Source: DASUPK01 sp963743575
GTDB taxonomy: Bacteria; Actinomycetota; Thermoleophilia; Solirubrobacterales; 70-9
Direction of reading: 5' to 3'
DNA: 64,000 bases
NCBI GenBank assembly: GCA_963743575.1
Contig: CAVUQC010000004.1
Location: 186,001-250,000, forward strand
How positions within the stretch are numbered: position 1 is the first letter of the stretch; each line of letters starts with the position of its first letter. A program made the position numbers and the translations under genes. The notes beneath the pieces are model-generated. The model was not told the origin of the DNA, did no database searches, and was given only the letters and a program-made list of their open reading frames with translations. Shown here piece after piece: positions 33,893 through 42,726 of this stretch.

Positions 33893-35197
33893 GTGAACGA
33901 GAGGGAGCCGATCGGGGTGGTCGGAGCCGGCTGGGTCGGGCTGGTCACCGCGGCCTGCTTCGCAGAGCTCGGCCATCGCGTGGTGGTCAAGGAGATCGTC
34001 GAGGGAAAGGTCGAGGCTCTCCGGCGCGGAGAGGTCCCAATCCACGAGCCGGGGCTCTCGGAGCTGATCTCCAGGAACGCGGAGCGCCTGACCTTCACCA
34101 CCGACATGGCGGAGCTGCTCGCAGAGGCCCGCCTGATCTTCGTCTGCGTGCAGACGCCGCCGACGGTCTCGGGCGACGCCGACCTCTCCGCCGTGCAGCA
34201 CGCGGTCGAGGAGATGGGCGATCCGGACGGGAAGGCTCTCGTCATGAAGAGCACCGTGCCGGTGGGGACCGGGCGAACGATCAGCCGCGAGGAGCCCGAC
34301 CTCGCCTACGTCTCCTGTCCCGAGTTCCTGCGCGAAGGCACGGCGATCAAGGACTTCATGGAGCCCGACCGGGTGCTGATCGGGAACGAGCCCGGTGACG
34401 AGTGGGCGGGGGACGCTGTCGCCGCGCTCTATGAGCCACTCGGCGTTCCGGTCGTGCGGACCGACGTCTCCAGCTCGGAGATGGTCAAGCTCGCCTCAAA
34501 CGCCTTCCTGGCGACCAAGATCAGCTTCATCAATGAGATCGCCAACGTCTGCGAGGAGCTCGGGGCGGACGTGGCCGACGTCGCCACGGGGATGGGGCTC
34601 GACGACCGGATCGGCTCCCGCTTCCTACAGGCGGGGATCGGCTACGGCGGGTCGTGCTTCACCAAGGACGTCTCCGCGCTGAAGATGCTCGCCGCGAACT
34701 CCGGCTACCACTTCCAGCTCCTCAACTCGGTGATCGAGGTGAACGAGCTCCAGAAGCGCCGGGTGATGGCAAAGCTCACGAAGCACCTCGACACCTTGGT
34801 CGACAAGCGCGTTGCGCTGCTCGGGCTCGCCTTCAAGCCGGACACGGACGACATGCGAGGGGCTTCGAGCCTGGTGCTGGCTGCCCGCCTGCAGGGAGAG
34901 TCTGCCGCCGTGGTCGCTTTCGACCCGATCGCTGAGCAGGTGGCCGCCCCTCTGATGCCGGGCGTCGAGATGGCAGGCTCGGCCATGGACGCACTCGACG
35001 GCGCGGATGCCGCTGTGCTCGTAACCGAATGGCCGGAGTTCACGGAGCTCGATTGGGGCGAGGTCGCCAAGCGGATGAACACTCCCCTTCTCGTCGACGG
35101 CCGGAACTTCCTCGACCCCGACAAGGTGCGCGCGGCGGGAATCGCCTACGAGGCGATCGGCCGGCCGAGCGCCCCTGATCCCGCCACGGTGGGCTGA
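33893..35197 (+). CDS. UDP-glucose/GDP-mannose-family 6-dehydrogenase
   Basis: 434 residues from GTG. NAD-binding GVVGAGWVGLVTAACFAELG; catalytic Cys in GYGGSCFTKDVSALK; the UDP-binding C-domain contains LGLAFKPDTDDMRGA. It oxidises UDP-glucose to UDP-glucuronate, or a related NDP-hexose to its uronate, for surface polysaccharide. Genes on both sides supply nucleotide sugars and attach glycans. Most likely Ugd, but GDP-mannose dehydrogenase is not excluded. Confidence 0.93.
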   Translation: MNEREPIGVVGAGWVGLVTAACFAELGHRVVVKEIVEGKVEALRRGEVPIHEPGLSELISRNAERLTFTTDMAELLAEARLIFVCVQTPPTVSGDADLSAVQHAVEEMGDPDGKALVMKSTVPVGTGRTISREEPDLAYVSCPEFLREGTAIKDFMEPDRVLIGNEPGDEWAGDAVAALYEPLGVPVVRTDVSSSEMVKLASNAFLATKISFINEIANVCEELGADVADVATGMGLDDRIGSRFLQAGIGYGGSCFTKDVSALKMLAANSGYHFQLLNSVIEVNELQKRRVMAKLTKHLDTLVDKRVALLGLAFKPDTDDMRGASSLVLAARLQGESAAVVAFDPIAEQVAAPLMPGVEMAGSAMDALDGADAAVLVTEWPEFTELDWGEVAKRMNTPLLVDGRNFLDPDKVRAAGIAYEAIGRPSAPDPATVG

Positions 35198-35198
35198 C

Positions 35199-36179
35199 GT
35201 GCAGGCCCTGATCCTGGCCGGCGGCGAGGGCACTCGCCTGCGGCCGCTCACCTACACGGTCGCGAAGCCGGTACTGCCGCTGGCCGGACGGCCGCACATC
35301 GCCTACGTGATCGACTGGCTCGCCCGTCACGGCGTGGACGACGTGATTGTCTCCTGCGGCCACCTCGCCGAGGGGATGCGGAGCGTTCTCGAGGACCTGG
35401 AGATCGGCGTGAAGCTGCGCTTCGCCGAGGAGCCCGATGCGAGGGGAACGGCGGGCGCGATTCGTTTCGCCGACGACATGCTCGCCGACCGCTTCTTCGT
35501 CCTCAACGGCGATGTCCTCTGCGATCTCGATCTGACGGCACAGATCGAGCAGCACGAGCGCACCGGCGCGAGGGCGACGATCGCGCTCTTCCCGGTTGAG
35601 GACCCGACTGGCTACGGCCTGGTCCATCGCCGCGACGGCGGCGAGATCACCGAGTTCCTCGAGAAGCCCGAGCCGGATCAGATCGACACGGACGAGATCA
35701 ACGCCGGGGCCTACCTGCTGGAGCGCTCGGTCCTCGACGAGATCCCGCCCGATCAAAACGTCTCGATCGAGCGCGAGGTCTTTCCGAAGCTGATCGGCGA
35801 TGGCCTCTACGGGATCCGGCAGGAGGGCTACTGGATCGACATCGGGACGCCCGAGCGCTTCCTGGAGGCCAACTGGGACATCCTCGAGGGGCGGGTCGAG
35901 ACCGTCCACGGCGCGTTCGCGGAGCCGAAGATGGTGGGGGAGGGCTGCCAGGTGGCGGAGGAGGCCGAGCTTCGAGCTCCCTGCGTGGTCGGCGACGGCT
36001 CCCGCATCGGCGACGGCGCCGTGATCGAGCGCTCGGTCCTGCTGGACCGCTGCGTGGTGGAGGACGAGGCGGTCGTCGCCAACAGCATTCTCAGCGCCGG
36101 CGTGACCGTGGCGACGGGAGTGGAGCTTGAGGACGCCGTGATCGGCGAGGATGAGGTGGTGGAGGCGGCGGTCAGGTGA
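35199..36179 (+). CDS. Sugar-phosphate nucleotidyltransferase (mannose-1-P guanylyltransferase-like)
   Basis: 326 residues from GTG. N-domain LAGGEGTRLRPLTYTVAKPV (nucleotide loop and Lys), FVLNGDVLCD (metal Asp), EKPEPDQI and GYWIDIGTPERF; a left-handed beta-helix of hexapeptides follows (EGCQVAEEAEL onwards). This is the GCD1/RmlA2-like group, often GDP-mannose synthesising. The following SIS isomerase could supply mannose-6-P, supporting the mannose assignment (inference). A paralogue lies at 41377. Confidence 0.88.
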   Translation: MQALILAGGEGTRLRPLTYTVAKPVLPLAGRPHIAYVIDWLARHGVDDVIVSCGHLAEGMRSVLEDLEIGVKLRFAEEPDARGTAGAIRFADDMLADRFFVLNGDVLCDLDLTAQIEQHERTGARATIALFPVEDPTGYGLVHRRDGGEITEFLEKPEPDQIDTDEINAGAYLLERSVLDEIPPDQNVSIEREVFPKLIGDGLYGIRQEGYWIDIGTPERFLEANWDILEGRVETVHGAFAEPKMVGEGCQVAEEAELRAPCVVGDGSRIGDGAVIERSVLLDRCVVEDEAVVANSILSAGVTVATGVELEDAVIGEDEVVEAAVR

Positions 36180-37180
36180 ACGTGATCGGGGGGGACATGC
36201 TGGACGCGGCGCGCGCGATGCCGGACCACCTCCGCGACGCCCTCTGGCGGATCGAGTCTGCCCGGGCCGCGGCGATGGAGGCGCCCGCCGCGTTCCTCTG
36301 CGGCATGGGCGGCTCCGCGATCGGCGGCGACCTGGCGATTGCGGCCCTCTCGGACCGGCTCACCAAGCCGATGGTCGTGGCCCGAGGCTACGAGCTTCCC
36401 GCCTGGGCCCCCGCCGGCGCGGCCGTTCTCTGCTCGAGCTACTCGGGCAACACCGAGGAGACCCTCGCCTGCTACGCGGCCGCCGAGGCCCTCGGCGCGC
36501 AGCGGCTGGTCGCCACGACCGGGGGCGAGCTAGCCGAAGCAGCGCGTGCCGACGGCGTTCCCGTGATCGGCCTGCCCTCAGGCCTCCAGCCCCGCGCTGC
36601 CGTCGGCTACATGTTCAGCGTCGCCGCGGAGCTGGCGGCACTGGCCCTGGCTGGGCCGCGGATCCACACCGAGATCGACGCCGCGGCGTCGCATCTGGGA
36701 GGGGCGTTCGATGCGGCCCATGCACGGGCGAAGGAGCTTGCCGAGCAGATCGGGACCGCCACGCCCGTGATCCATGGCAGTGACCTGACCGCGCCCGTCG
36801 CCTACCGCTGGAAGTGCCAGATCAACGAGGACGCGAAGATCCCGGCCTACTCGGCGATCCTGCCCGAGGCCGATCACAACGAGCTCGAGGGTTGGTCGGG
36901 GGCGAACGGCCGCTTCGCCGCGATCTTCCTCATGGACAGTGACCAGCATCCCCGCGAGCGCAAGCGCTTCGAGCTCACCGCGAGGGCGATCGAGCCGTAC
37001 GCCTCGACGGTGATCAGCCTCGAGACCGAGGGCGAGACGCGCACCGAGCGGCTGCTGCACTCCGTGATGCTCGGCGACTTGCTGGCGATCGAGCTCGCGG
37101 ATGCTCGCGGAGTCGACTCCCTCGCGGTCGACGTGCTGGAGGGCTTCAAGAAGGACATGGGCCGGCCCGAGGAGACGTGA
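36176..37180 (+). CDS. SIS-domain bifunctional phosphoglucose/phosphomannose isomerase-like
   Basis: 334 residues from GTG overlapping the previous stop. Two SIS halves: CGMGGSAIGGDLAI and CSSYSGNTEETLACY in the first, HNELEGWSGANGRF in the second. This matches the small archaeal/actinobacterial PGI/PMI type that interconverts fructose-6-P with glucose-6-P and mannose-6-P. It closes the LCP-dehydrogenase-nucleotidyltransferase operon. Confidence 0.88.
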   Translation: MNVIGGDMLDAARAMPDHLRDALWRIESARAAAMEAPAAFLCGMGGSAIGGDLAIAALSDRLTKPMVVARGYELPAWAPAGAAVLCSSYSGNTEETLACYAAAEALGAQRLVATTGGELAEAARADGVPVIGLPSGLQPRAAVGYMFSVAAELAALALAGPRIHTEIDAAASHLGGAFDAAHARAKELAEQIGTATPVIHGSDLTAPVAYRWKCQINEDAKIPAYSAILPEADHNELEGWSGANGRFAAIFLMDSDQHPRERKRFELTARAIEPYASTVISLETEGETRTERLLHSVMLGDLLAIELADARGVDSLAVDVLEGFKKDMGRPEET

Positions 37181-37207
37181 GGCGTCAGCCGCCTCGACCT
37201 CATCGGT

Positions 37208-37256
37208 GATGTAAAGCACACTTGACAAGTCGGACTAGTCAAGCTAGCTTTACATC
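37208..37256. promoter_or_regulatory. XRE promoter with paired mirrored operators
   Basis: A 49-bp dyad centred on 37232: outer arms GATGTAAAGC / GCTTTACATC, inner arms TTGAC / GTCAA and AGTC / GACT, with mismatches only at five position pairs. It can be read as two operators, TGTAAAG-N4-CTTGACA (37210-37227) and its mirror AGTCAAG-N4-CTTTACA (37237-37254). The -35 TTGACA (37222-37227) and -10 TAGCTT (37245-37250), 17 apart, lie inside them. The ATG is only eight bases after the -10, so the mRNA is probably leaderless. Autorepression is likely. Confidence 0.8.
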
Positions 37257-37257
37257 C

Positions 37258-37458
37258 ATGAAGAACGAGATCCGGAAACTGCGCACCGACCAAGGGCTCT
37301 CGCAGGAGCGGCTGGCGGAGGAGATGGACGTCTCCCGCCAGACGATCAACTCGATCGAAACCGAGCGGTACACGCCCTCGCTGCCCCTCGCGATCGCCCT
37401 GGCGCGCTACTTCGGCAAACCTGTTGAGGAGGTATTCGATGGAGATGGCCATTCCTGA
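37258..37458 (+). CDS. XRE-family small HTH regulator
   Basis: 66 residues from ATG, almost entirely the helix-turn-helix: KNEIRKLRTDQGLSQERLAE and MDVSRQTINSIETERYTPSL. This small subtype usually pairs with a membrane protein of the DUF2178 type, as here. The start is fixed by the family N-terminus; starts upstream would run through the operator. Likely represses itself and the partner via the 49-bp dyad. Confidence 0.93.
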   Translation: MKNEIRKLRTDQGLSQERLAEEMDVSRQTINSIETERYTPSLPLAIALARYFGKPVEEVFDGDGHS

Positions 37459-37855
37459 GTCAAAGCACAGACGGCATTCGCTCTTCCGCGGCCGTTGGCT
37501 GCCGGTCTGGAGCATGTTGCTCGGCGTCGTCCTCTCGACCGCGATCGCGATCGGCGGCAATCTCACCGCGGGACTGATCAACCTCGGCGTCTTCGCCGTG
37601 TTCTCGGCGCTCTTCTACTTCGGCGCCGGCAACGAGACGGTCGGGGGGATCGCCTCGCCTCGCCGCGATGAGCGCTGGGAGATGATCCACGAGCGAGCGA
37701 TGGCGGTCGCAGGGACGGTCATCGTCCTGGGCCTGATCGTCGCGTGGGTCATCGATCTGGCGAATGGGAACGATGGCAGCCCGTACAGCGAGATCTTCGC
37801 CGGCGGCACTATCGCCTACTTCGCGATGGCGCTGTGGCTGCGGTCTCGCTCCTAG
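37439..37855 (+). CDS. DUF2178-like membrane protein
   Basis: 138 residues from an ATG six bases after GAGGAGG, overlapping the regulator gene by 20 bases. Four hydrophobic segments (about 21-40, 44-60, 82-103 and 115-133) with the conserved-looking loop RDERWEMIHERAM between the second and third. Such proteins travel with small XRE regulators; the function is unknown, possibly a sensor or immunity-like partner. Its 3' end overlaps the convergent arfB by four bases. Confidence 0.82.
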   Translation: MEMAIPESKHRRHSLFRGRWLPVWSMLLGVVLSTAIAIGGNLTAGLINLGVFAVFSALFYFGAGNETVGGIASPRRDERWEMIHERAMAVAGTVIVLGLIVAWVIDLANGNDGSPYSEIFAGGTIAYFAMALWLRSRS

Positions 37856-38265
37856 TCCTCGTTCGGCGGCCGGCGCTGCGCCTTGCGCTGTGATCGTTGC
37901 CGCTTCTGCTGCAACCGGCGTTCGCGGGCCGCGCGCGAGGGCTTGGTCGGGCGGCGGGGCTTCGGCCGCCGCAGCCCGGCCTCCAGCTTCTCGCGTAGCC
38001 GCTCCAGGGCGAGCTCGCGGTTGCGTGCCTGGCTGCGGGCGTCCTGGGCGACGGCGGTGACCCGTTCGCCGAGCTTGCGCTTGAGCTGAGACCGCTGCCG
38101 CGCGCTGAGCGCCTCGGAGGCCTCGACCTCGAAGACGGCCTCGATCCGCGACGAGGTCACGTTCGCATGCTGGCCACCCGGCCCCGAGGATCGGCTGGCG
38201 CGCAAGTGAATCTCGTCGAGCGGGATCACCGTATTCTCTGCGACCCGGATGCCCTGATCGTCCAT
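37852..38265 (-). CDS. arfB: Alternative ribosome-rescue peptidyl-tRNA hydrolase ArfB
   Basis: 137 residues. The catalytic GGQ occurs in ASRSSGPGGQHANVTSSRIE near the N-terminus, and the C-terminus is the Arg/Lys-rich tail (RERRLQQKRQRSQRKAQRR) that enters the empty mRNA channel of stalled ribosomes. This short domain layout separates it from RF1 and RF2. Divergent from ahcY with 68 bases between starts. Confidence 0.93.
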   Translation of the reverse strand: MDDQGIRVAENTVIPLDEIHLRASRSSGPGGQHANVTSSRIEAVFEVEASEALSARQRSQLKRKLGERVTAVAQDARSQARNRELALERLREKLEAGLRRPKPRRPTKPSRAARERRLQQKRQRSQRKAQRRPPNED

Positions 38266-38333
38266 GTCGTCACGGTAGGGGGTGGCCCCGCTACCTTGGC
38301 GTTCTCAACTTCGACCAGGAGTGAAACCACGCG

Positions 38334-39815
38334 ATGAGCACCACCACCAGCGCACCGACCACGACCGGCCTCGACTTCAAGGTCGCCGATCTCTCCCTGG
38401 CCGAGTTCGGCCGCAAGGAGATCCGGCTGGCCGAGCACGAGATGCCCGGCCTGATGGCGACGCGTGAGGAGTTCGGGGAATCAAAGCCGCTCACGGGCGC
38501 TCGGGTCACCGGATCGCTGCACATGACGATCCAGACCGCGGTGCTGATCGAGACGCTTGTCGCGCTCGGAGCGCAGGTCCGCTGGGCGAGCTGCAACATC
38601 TTCTCGACGCAGGACCACGCGGCCGCCGCGATCGCCGTCGGCCCCCATGGCACGCCCGATGACCCCAAGGGCATCTCCGTCTTCGCCTGGAAGGGCGAGA
38701 CGCTCCAGGAGTACTGGTGGTGCACTAGCCAGGCGCTGACTTGGCCCGAGGCCGGTCCGAACGGCGAGCCGGGCTGCAACATGCTGCTGGACGACGGCGG
38801 AGACGCGACGCTGCTCGTCCACCTGGGCGTCGAGTACGAGGCCGCTGGCGCCGTTCCCGGCGACGAGACCGCCGGCTCCCAGGAGGAGAAGGTGATCCTC
38901 CAGCTGCTGCGCGACAGTATCGCCGCCGAGCCCCAGCGCTTCACCGGGATGGCGAAGGGCATCAAGGGCGTCACCGAGGAGACGACGACCGGCGTGATCC
39001 GGCTCTATGAGCGCCAGGCCGCCGGCACGCTGCTCTTTCCGGCGATCAACGTCAACGACTCGGTCACCAAGTCGAAGTTCGACAACATCTACGGCTGCCG
39101 CCACTCCCTGATCGACGGCATCAATCGCGCCACCGACGTGATGATCGGCGGCAAGACCGCCGTGATCTGCGGATTCGGCGACGTCGGCAAGGGCTGCGCT
39201 GAGTCACTCCGAGGCCAGGGCGCGCGCGTGATCGTCACCGAGATCGACCCGATCTGCGCCCTCCAGGCCGCAATGCAGGGCTACGAGGTCCGCGCGCTCG
39301 AGAGCGTGCTCGGCGAGGCTGACGTGTTCGTCTCCGCGACGGGCAACAAGGACGTGATCAAGGTCGACCACATGGCCCAGATGAAGCACCAGGCGATCGT
39401 CGGCAACATCGGTCACTTCGACAACGAGATCGACATGGCGGGCCTGGAGAAGCTCGATGGCATCGAACGGATCAACATCAAGCCGCAGGTCGACGAGTGG
39501 CGCTTCCCGGACGGCCACTCCATCATCGTGCTCTCGGAGGGACGTCTGCTCAACCTCGGCAATGCGACCGGCCATCCGAGCTTCGTGATGTCGAACTCCT
39601 TCACGAACCAGGTGATCGCCCAGATCGAGCTGTTCGGCAAGGCCGACGCGTACGGCAAGGAGGTTCACGTGCTGCCGAAGCACCTGGACGAGAAGGTCGC
39701 CCGGCTCCACCTCGACGCGCTCGGCGTCGAGCTCACCAAGCTCCGGCCCGACCAGGCCTCCTACATCGGCGTGCCGGTCGAGGGGCCGTACAAGTCGGAC
39801 CACTACCGGTACTAA
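38334..39815 (+). CDS. ahcY: Adenosylhomocysteinase
   Basis: 493 residues. Hydrolyses S-adenosylhomocysteine to adenosine and homocysteine, recycling the SAM cycle. Seen: SLHMTIQTAVLIETL, STQDHAAAAIA, the NAD site VICGFGDVGKGCAESL, NIGHFDNEID and the C-terminal KSDHYRY. Ribosome site AGGAG. The 68-base leader is too short and unstructured to show an SAH riboswitch. Structured repeat copy 2 begins at the base after the stop. Confidence 0.97.
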   Translation: MSTTTSAPTTTGLDFKVADLSLAEFGRKEIRLAEHEMPGLMATREEFGESKPLTGARVTGSLHMTIQTAVLIETLVALGAQVRWASCNIFSTQDHAAAAIAVGPHGTPDDPKGISVFAWKGETLQEYWWCTSQALTWPEAGPNGEPGCNMLLDDGGDATLLVHLGVEYEAAGAVPGDETAGSQEEKVILQLLRDSIAAEPQRFTGMAKGIKGVTEETTTGVIRLYERQAAGTLLFPAINVNDSVTKSKFDNIYGCRHSLIDGINRATDVMIGGKTAVICGFGDVGKGCAESLRGQGARVIVTEIDPICALQAAMQGYEVRALESVLGEADVFVSATGNKDVIKVDHMAQMKHQAIVGNIGHFDNEIDMAGLEKLDGIERINIKPQVDEWRFPDGHSIIVLSEGRLLNLGNATGHPSFVMSNSFTNQVIAQIELFGKADAYGKEVHVLPKHLDEKVARLHLDALGVELTKLRPDQASYIGVPVEGPYKSDHYRY

Positions 39816-39914
39816 GCGGCCACCAGGCCGCTCTCCTTCGGAGCGAAGGGCGGAGCCCGTAGCGACTTGTGATGGGCGGCCGCTTGTGGCCGCGACCTGA
39901 TGGCGAAGCCGTGA
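39816..39914 (+). repeat. Structured intergenic repeat, copy 2
   Basis: Begins immediately after the ahcY stop. GCGGCCAC (39816-39823) pairs with GTGGCCGC (39886-39893); GCGGCC/GGCCGC hairpins also form locally at each end. The middle holds GGGC-GGA-GCCC, and the tail is GATGGCGAAGCCGTGA. The best-formed reference copy of the family. Confidence 0.85.
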
Positions 39915-39950
39915 AATGCGTCGGCTCAAGGGAGGACACTGTCCGGTGGG

Positions 39951-41300
39951 ATGCCAGTGAGGGTGAGAGTCGCGTTCGTGGTGGGGTGTTTGCTCGCCGT
40001 CTTGGCGACGGCTGCCCATGCCGACGCGGCCGTGAGCCTTCAGCCGGTCGGGACTTTCAACGACCCGATCAACATGGCCTCGCCGCCCGGGGACCCGCGG
40101 CTGTTCGTCGTCGAGCGATCGGGAACGATTCAGGTGATCCACGACGGGACCACCTCGCAGTTCCTGGACATCAGCTCGATGGTCAGGGTCACGGGTGAGC
40201 AGGGGCTGCTCTCGATGGCCTTCGATCCCAACTACGCCTCGAATGGCCTCTTCTACGTCTTCTTCACCGACAACGGCACCGGCGGCGCCGGAGTGGGCGA
40301 CAACCACGTGGACGAGTTCAAGGTGTCGAGCAATCCCAACGTCGCCAATCCGGCGAGTCTCCGGCCGGTCCTGACTATCGGCCGCCCCGACAGCGGGACG
40401 ACCAATCACAACGGCGGCCAGCTTCAGTTCGGCAAGGACGGGCTGCTCTACATCTCGGTCGGCGACGACGCGGACGGCAATGCGAACGCCCAGAGCACGG
40501 CGAACCCGCACGGCAAGATCCTGAGGATCGATCCGCACGGGGCGGGGAGCGGTGCGCACGGGATTCCGAGCACGAACCCGTTCCCCGGCAGCGGAACGCC
40601 GGAGATCTGGAGTCTTGGCCTGCGCAATCCCTTCCGTTTCTCGTTCGATCACCTCAACGGGAACCTCATCGTCGCCGACGTGGGGCAGAGCACCTGGGAG
40701 GAGGTCGACCTTCTTCCGGCGTCGAGCGGCGGAGGGCGCGGCGCGGACCTCGGCTGGCAGGACTGCGAGGGGTTCGTCGACTACGGCACGTCGACTCCGT
40801 GCTCGCTCGCGGGCGCCACCGCGCCGGTCTTTGTCTATCCCCACGACGACCCCGGCGGAAATGCGGCGTTCGGCTGCGCGATCATCGGCGGGTACGTCTA
40901 CCGCGGGAGCGCGATCCCCGAGCTGGAAGGCCGCTACCTCTACACGGACAACTGCCACGGCCAGCTCCGCTCGATCCAGCTGGGGGTGCCACTCGGTTCG
41001 GGCGATCGAGCCGAGAGCGCACCCGGTGCGCTCGACGGTCCCCAGTCCTTCGGCGAGGACTCGAGCTGCAACCTCTATGTGACCAACGGCAACGTGGTCG
41101 ACAAGATCGTCGGATCGGGGTCAGGTCCGTCGGTCTGCCAGACGAGCCCGGCCACCTGTGGGAAATGCCCGGCGGGCAAGAAGGGCAAGAAGTGCAGGCA
41201 CAAGCGCAAGAAGCGTGCCCTCGATTTGAAGAATCACAAGAAGCACCACAAGCACAAGAAGTGCAAGAAGCACAAGAAGAAGCGGAAGGCGAAGAAGTAG
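39951..41300 (+). CDS. Secreted PQQ-type sugar (glucose/sorbosone) dehydrogenase-like protein with Cys/Lys/His tail
   Basis: 449 residues. Signal peptide VAFVVGCLLAVLATAAHADA. The six-bladed propeller of the GSDH family is recognised by FDPNYASNGLFYVFFTD, NHNGGQLQFGKDGLLYIS, GDD, KILRIDP, SLGLRNPFRFSFD and DVGQSTWEEVD. Members oxidise sugars using PQQ, or act as adhesion-type propellers without cofactor. The last 50 residues are a Lys/His/Cys tail (CGKCPAGKKGKKC, then HKKHHKHKKCKKHKKK). The start is uncertain: the nearest purine-rich ribosome site is 14 bases off and a GTG lies two codons on. Confidence 0.88.
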   Translation: MPVRVRVAFVVGCLLAVLATAAHADAAVSLQPVGTFNDPINMASPPGDPRLFVVERSGTIQVIHDGTTSQFLDISSMVRVTGEQGLLSMAFDPNYASNGLFYVFFTDNGTGGAGVGDNHVDEFKVSSNPNVANPASLRPVLTIGRPDSGTTNHNGGQLQFGKDGLLYISVGDDADGNANAQSTANPHGKILRIDPHGAGSGAHGIPSTNPFPGSGTPEIWSLGLRNPFRFSFDHLNGNLIVADVGQSTWEEVDLLPASSGGGRGADLGWQDCEGFVDYGTSTPCSLAGATAPVFVYPHDDPGGNAAFGCAIIGGYVYRGSAIPELEGRYLYTDNCHGQLRSIQLGVPLGSGDRAESAPGALDGPQSFGEDSSCNLYVTNGNVVDKIVGSGSGPSVCQTSPATCGKCPAGKKGKKCRHKRKKRALDLKNHKKHHKHKKCKKHKKKRKAKK

Positions 41301-41376
41301 CGGGACGAGCTCGGCACGGTCGCTGTCGGCGTCACCCGAAGGCAACGCCGGCCGCTGTCTGAGAACCTGTCGCCCG

Positions 41377-42420
41377 ATGAGAGCGATGATCCTGGCGGCG
41401 GGGCTGGGCACGCGGCTGCGGCCGCTCACCCACGTGATGCCGAAGCCGGTGGCGCCGGTCCTGAACAGGCCGATCGTGGCCTGGATCGCGGACCTGCTCG
41501 CGAGGCACGGCTTCGACGATGTCGTCACCAACCTCTCGTACCTCCCCGAGCAGATTCGAGAGGCGCTCGGCGACGGGTCGTCATTCGGCCTGCGGGTCAC
41601 CTACAGCGAGGAGCCCGAGCCGCTCGGGACCGCCGGAGGCGTCGGCAAGGTCCGCGACTTCCTGAGCGAGACGGACTCCTTCCTGATCATCTCCGGCGAT
41701 GCCCTGACCGACATCGACCTGAGCGCGATGCGCGAGGCGCACGAGGCCAACGTCGAGCGCGGGGCGATCCTCACCATCGCGACCAAGCGGGTCGACGACA
41801 CAACCCAGTTCGGCGTGGCGATCACCGGTGACGACGGGCGGATTCAGGGCTTCCAGGAGAAGCCGGAGCCCGCGGAGGCGCTGTCGGACCTCGCGAACTG
41901 CGGCATCTACATGTTCAGCAGGGAGATCTTCGACCACTTCCCGCCGCCGGACTACCGCAGCCCCGCGGGCGACGACGACCAGCCGCCGGGATTCGTCGAC
42001 TGGGCGATGGATGTCTTCCCGGCGCTGCTCGACGGCGATATCCCGTTCTACTCGCACGAGGTCGACGCCTACTGGAATGACATCGGCTCTATCGGAGAGT
42101 TCGTGCAGGGCAACCTGGACGCTCTCGCGGGCGCGGTCGGCATCGAGCCGCCGGCGCCGGCGGTGGAGGACGGCGTCTATGCCGGCGAGGGCTCTGAGCT
42201 CGACGGCGTCAAGGTGAAGGCGCCGGTGCTGATCGGATCCGGATGCCACGTGGGCACTGGCGCGGACGTCCACGGCCCGGTGGTGATCGGAGAGGGTTGT
42301 GAGTTGGGCGCGGGCGCGATGCTGCGCGACTGCGTCGTCCTGCCGGGCGCGCGGATTCCTGCGGGTGGATTGGTAGTGGGTGGCCTGTACGGCGTCGATG
42401 CCGACCGGCCTCTGGGCTGA
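41377..42420 (+). CDS. Nucleotidyltransferase family protein (sugar-1-phosphate)
   Basis: 347 residues. ILAAGLGTRLRPLTHVMPKP, IISGDALTDID, FQEKPEPAE, AYWNDIGSIGEF and a C-terminal hexapeptide helix (VLIGSGCHVGTGADVHG). Paralogous to the enzyme at 35199 with the same layout. Probably mannose-1-P guanylyltransferase or glucose-1-P uridylyl/thymidylyltransferase; the nucleotide cannot be decided from motifs. Confidence 0.88.
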   Translation: MRAMILAAGLGTRLRPLTHVMPKPVAPVLNRPIVAWIADLLARHGFDDVVTNLSYLPEQIREALGDGSSFGLRVTYSEEPEPLGTAGGVGKVRDFLSETDSFLIISGDALTDIDLSAMREAHEANVERGAILTIATKRVDDTTQFGVAITGDDGRIQGFQEKPEPAEALSDLANCGIYMFSREIFDHFPPPDYRSPAGDDDQPPGFVDWAMDVFPALLDGDIPFYSHEVDAYWNDIGSIGEFVQGNLDALAGAVGIEPPAPAVEDGVYAGEGSELDGVKVKAPVLIGSGCHVGTGADVHGPVVIGEGCELGAGAMLRDCVVLPGARIPAGGLVVGGLYGVDADRPLG

Positions 42421-42726
42421 CGCCCGGCCCGGGGTTTCTGTGTAGGTGGTCAGCACGGGTCTGCAATCGCGTGCCCGCACCGACTCAGAAGGCACGTTGT
42501 GGTGGGATGATGCGACCGCGGAAATGGAATTCCGAGTCGACAGAGAGATGGATCAGCATTGGTATCCGATCGAGGACGCGATCGAGGCCAGTTCTGCGAG
42601 CAAGGCGGTGGCGTCCTGCGCAAACGCGGAAGGCACGTATCGCGCTCGACCGGTCGACGGGCCAGACGATTCAGCGGCGCTCTTTGCCGTGCCATCCTCC
42701 GGGCGGCCGGTTCCCCTGTCTCGCCG
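42421..42726. other. 306-base gap with no confident gene
   Basis: The gap lies between a plus-strand nucleotidyltransferase gene and a convergent hypothetical gene. A 94-codon frame from GTG at 42446 runs to 42730 and would encode an acidic N-half (TLWWDDATAEMEFRVDREM), but its codon use is less GC-biased (AGA, CAT and TAT codons) and it overlaps the next gene's end. It could be an orphan or acquired gene, or decayed sequence. No promoter, repeat or RNA is recognised. Confidence 0.4.

Noticed and set aside
38266..38333. SAH riboswitch before ahcY
   Set aside because: Only 68 bases between divergent starts and no SAH-aptamer-like pairing seen.
39204..40958. 584-residue minus-strand frame across ahcY and the sugar dehydrogenase gene
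   Set aside because: Antisense to two well-supported genes and to repeat copy 2.
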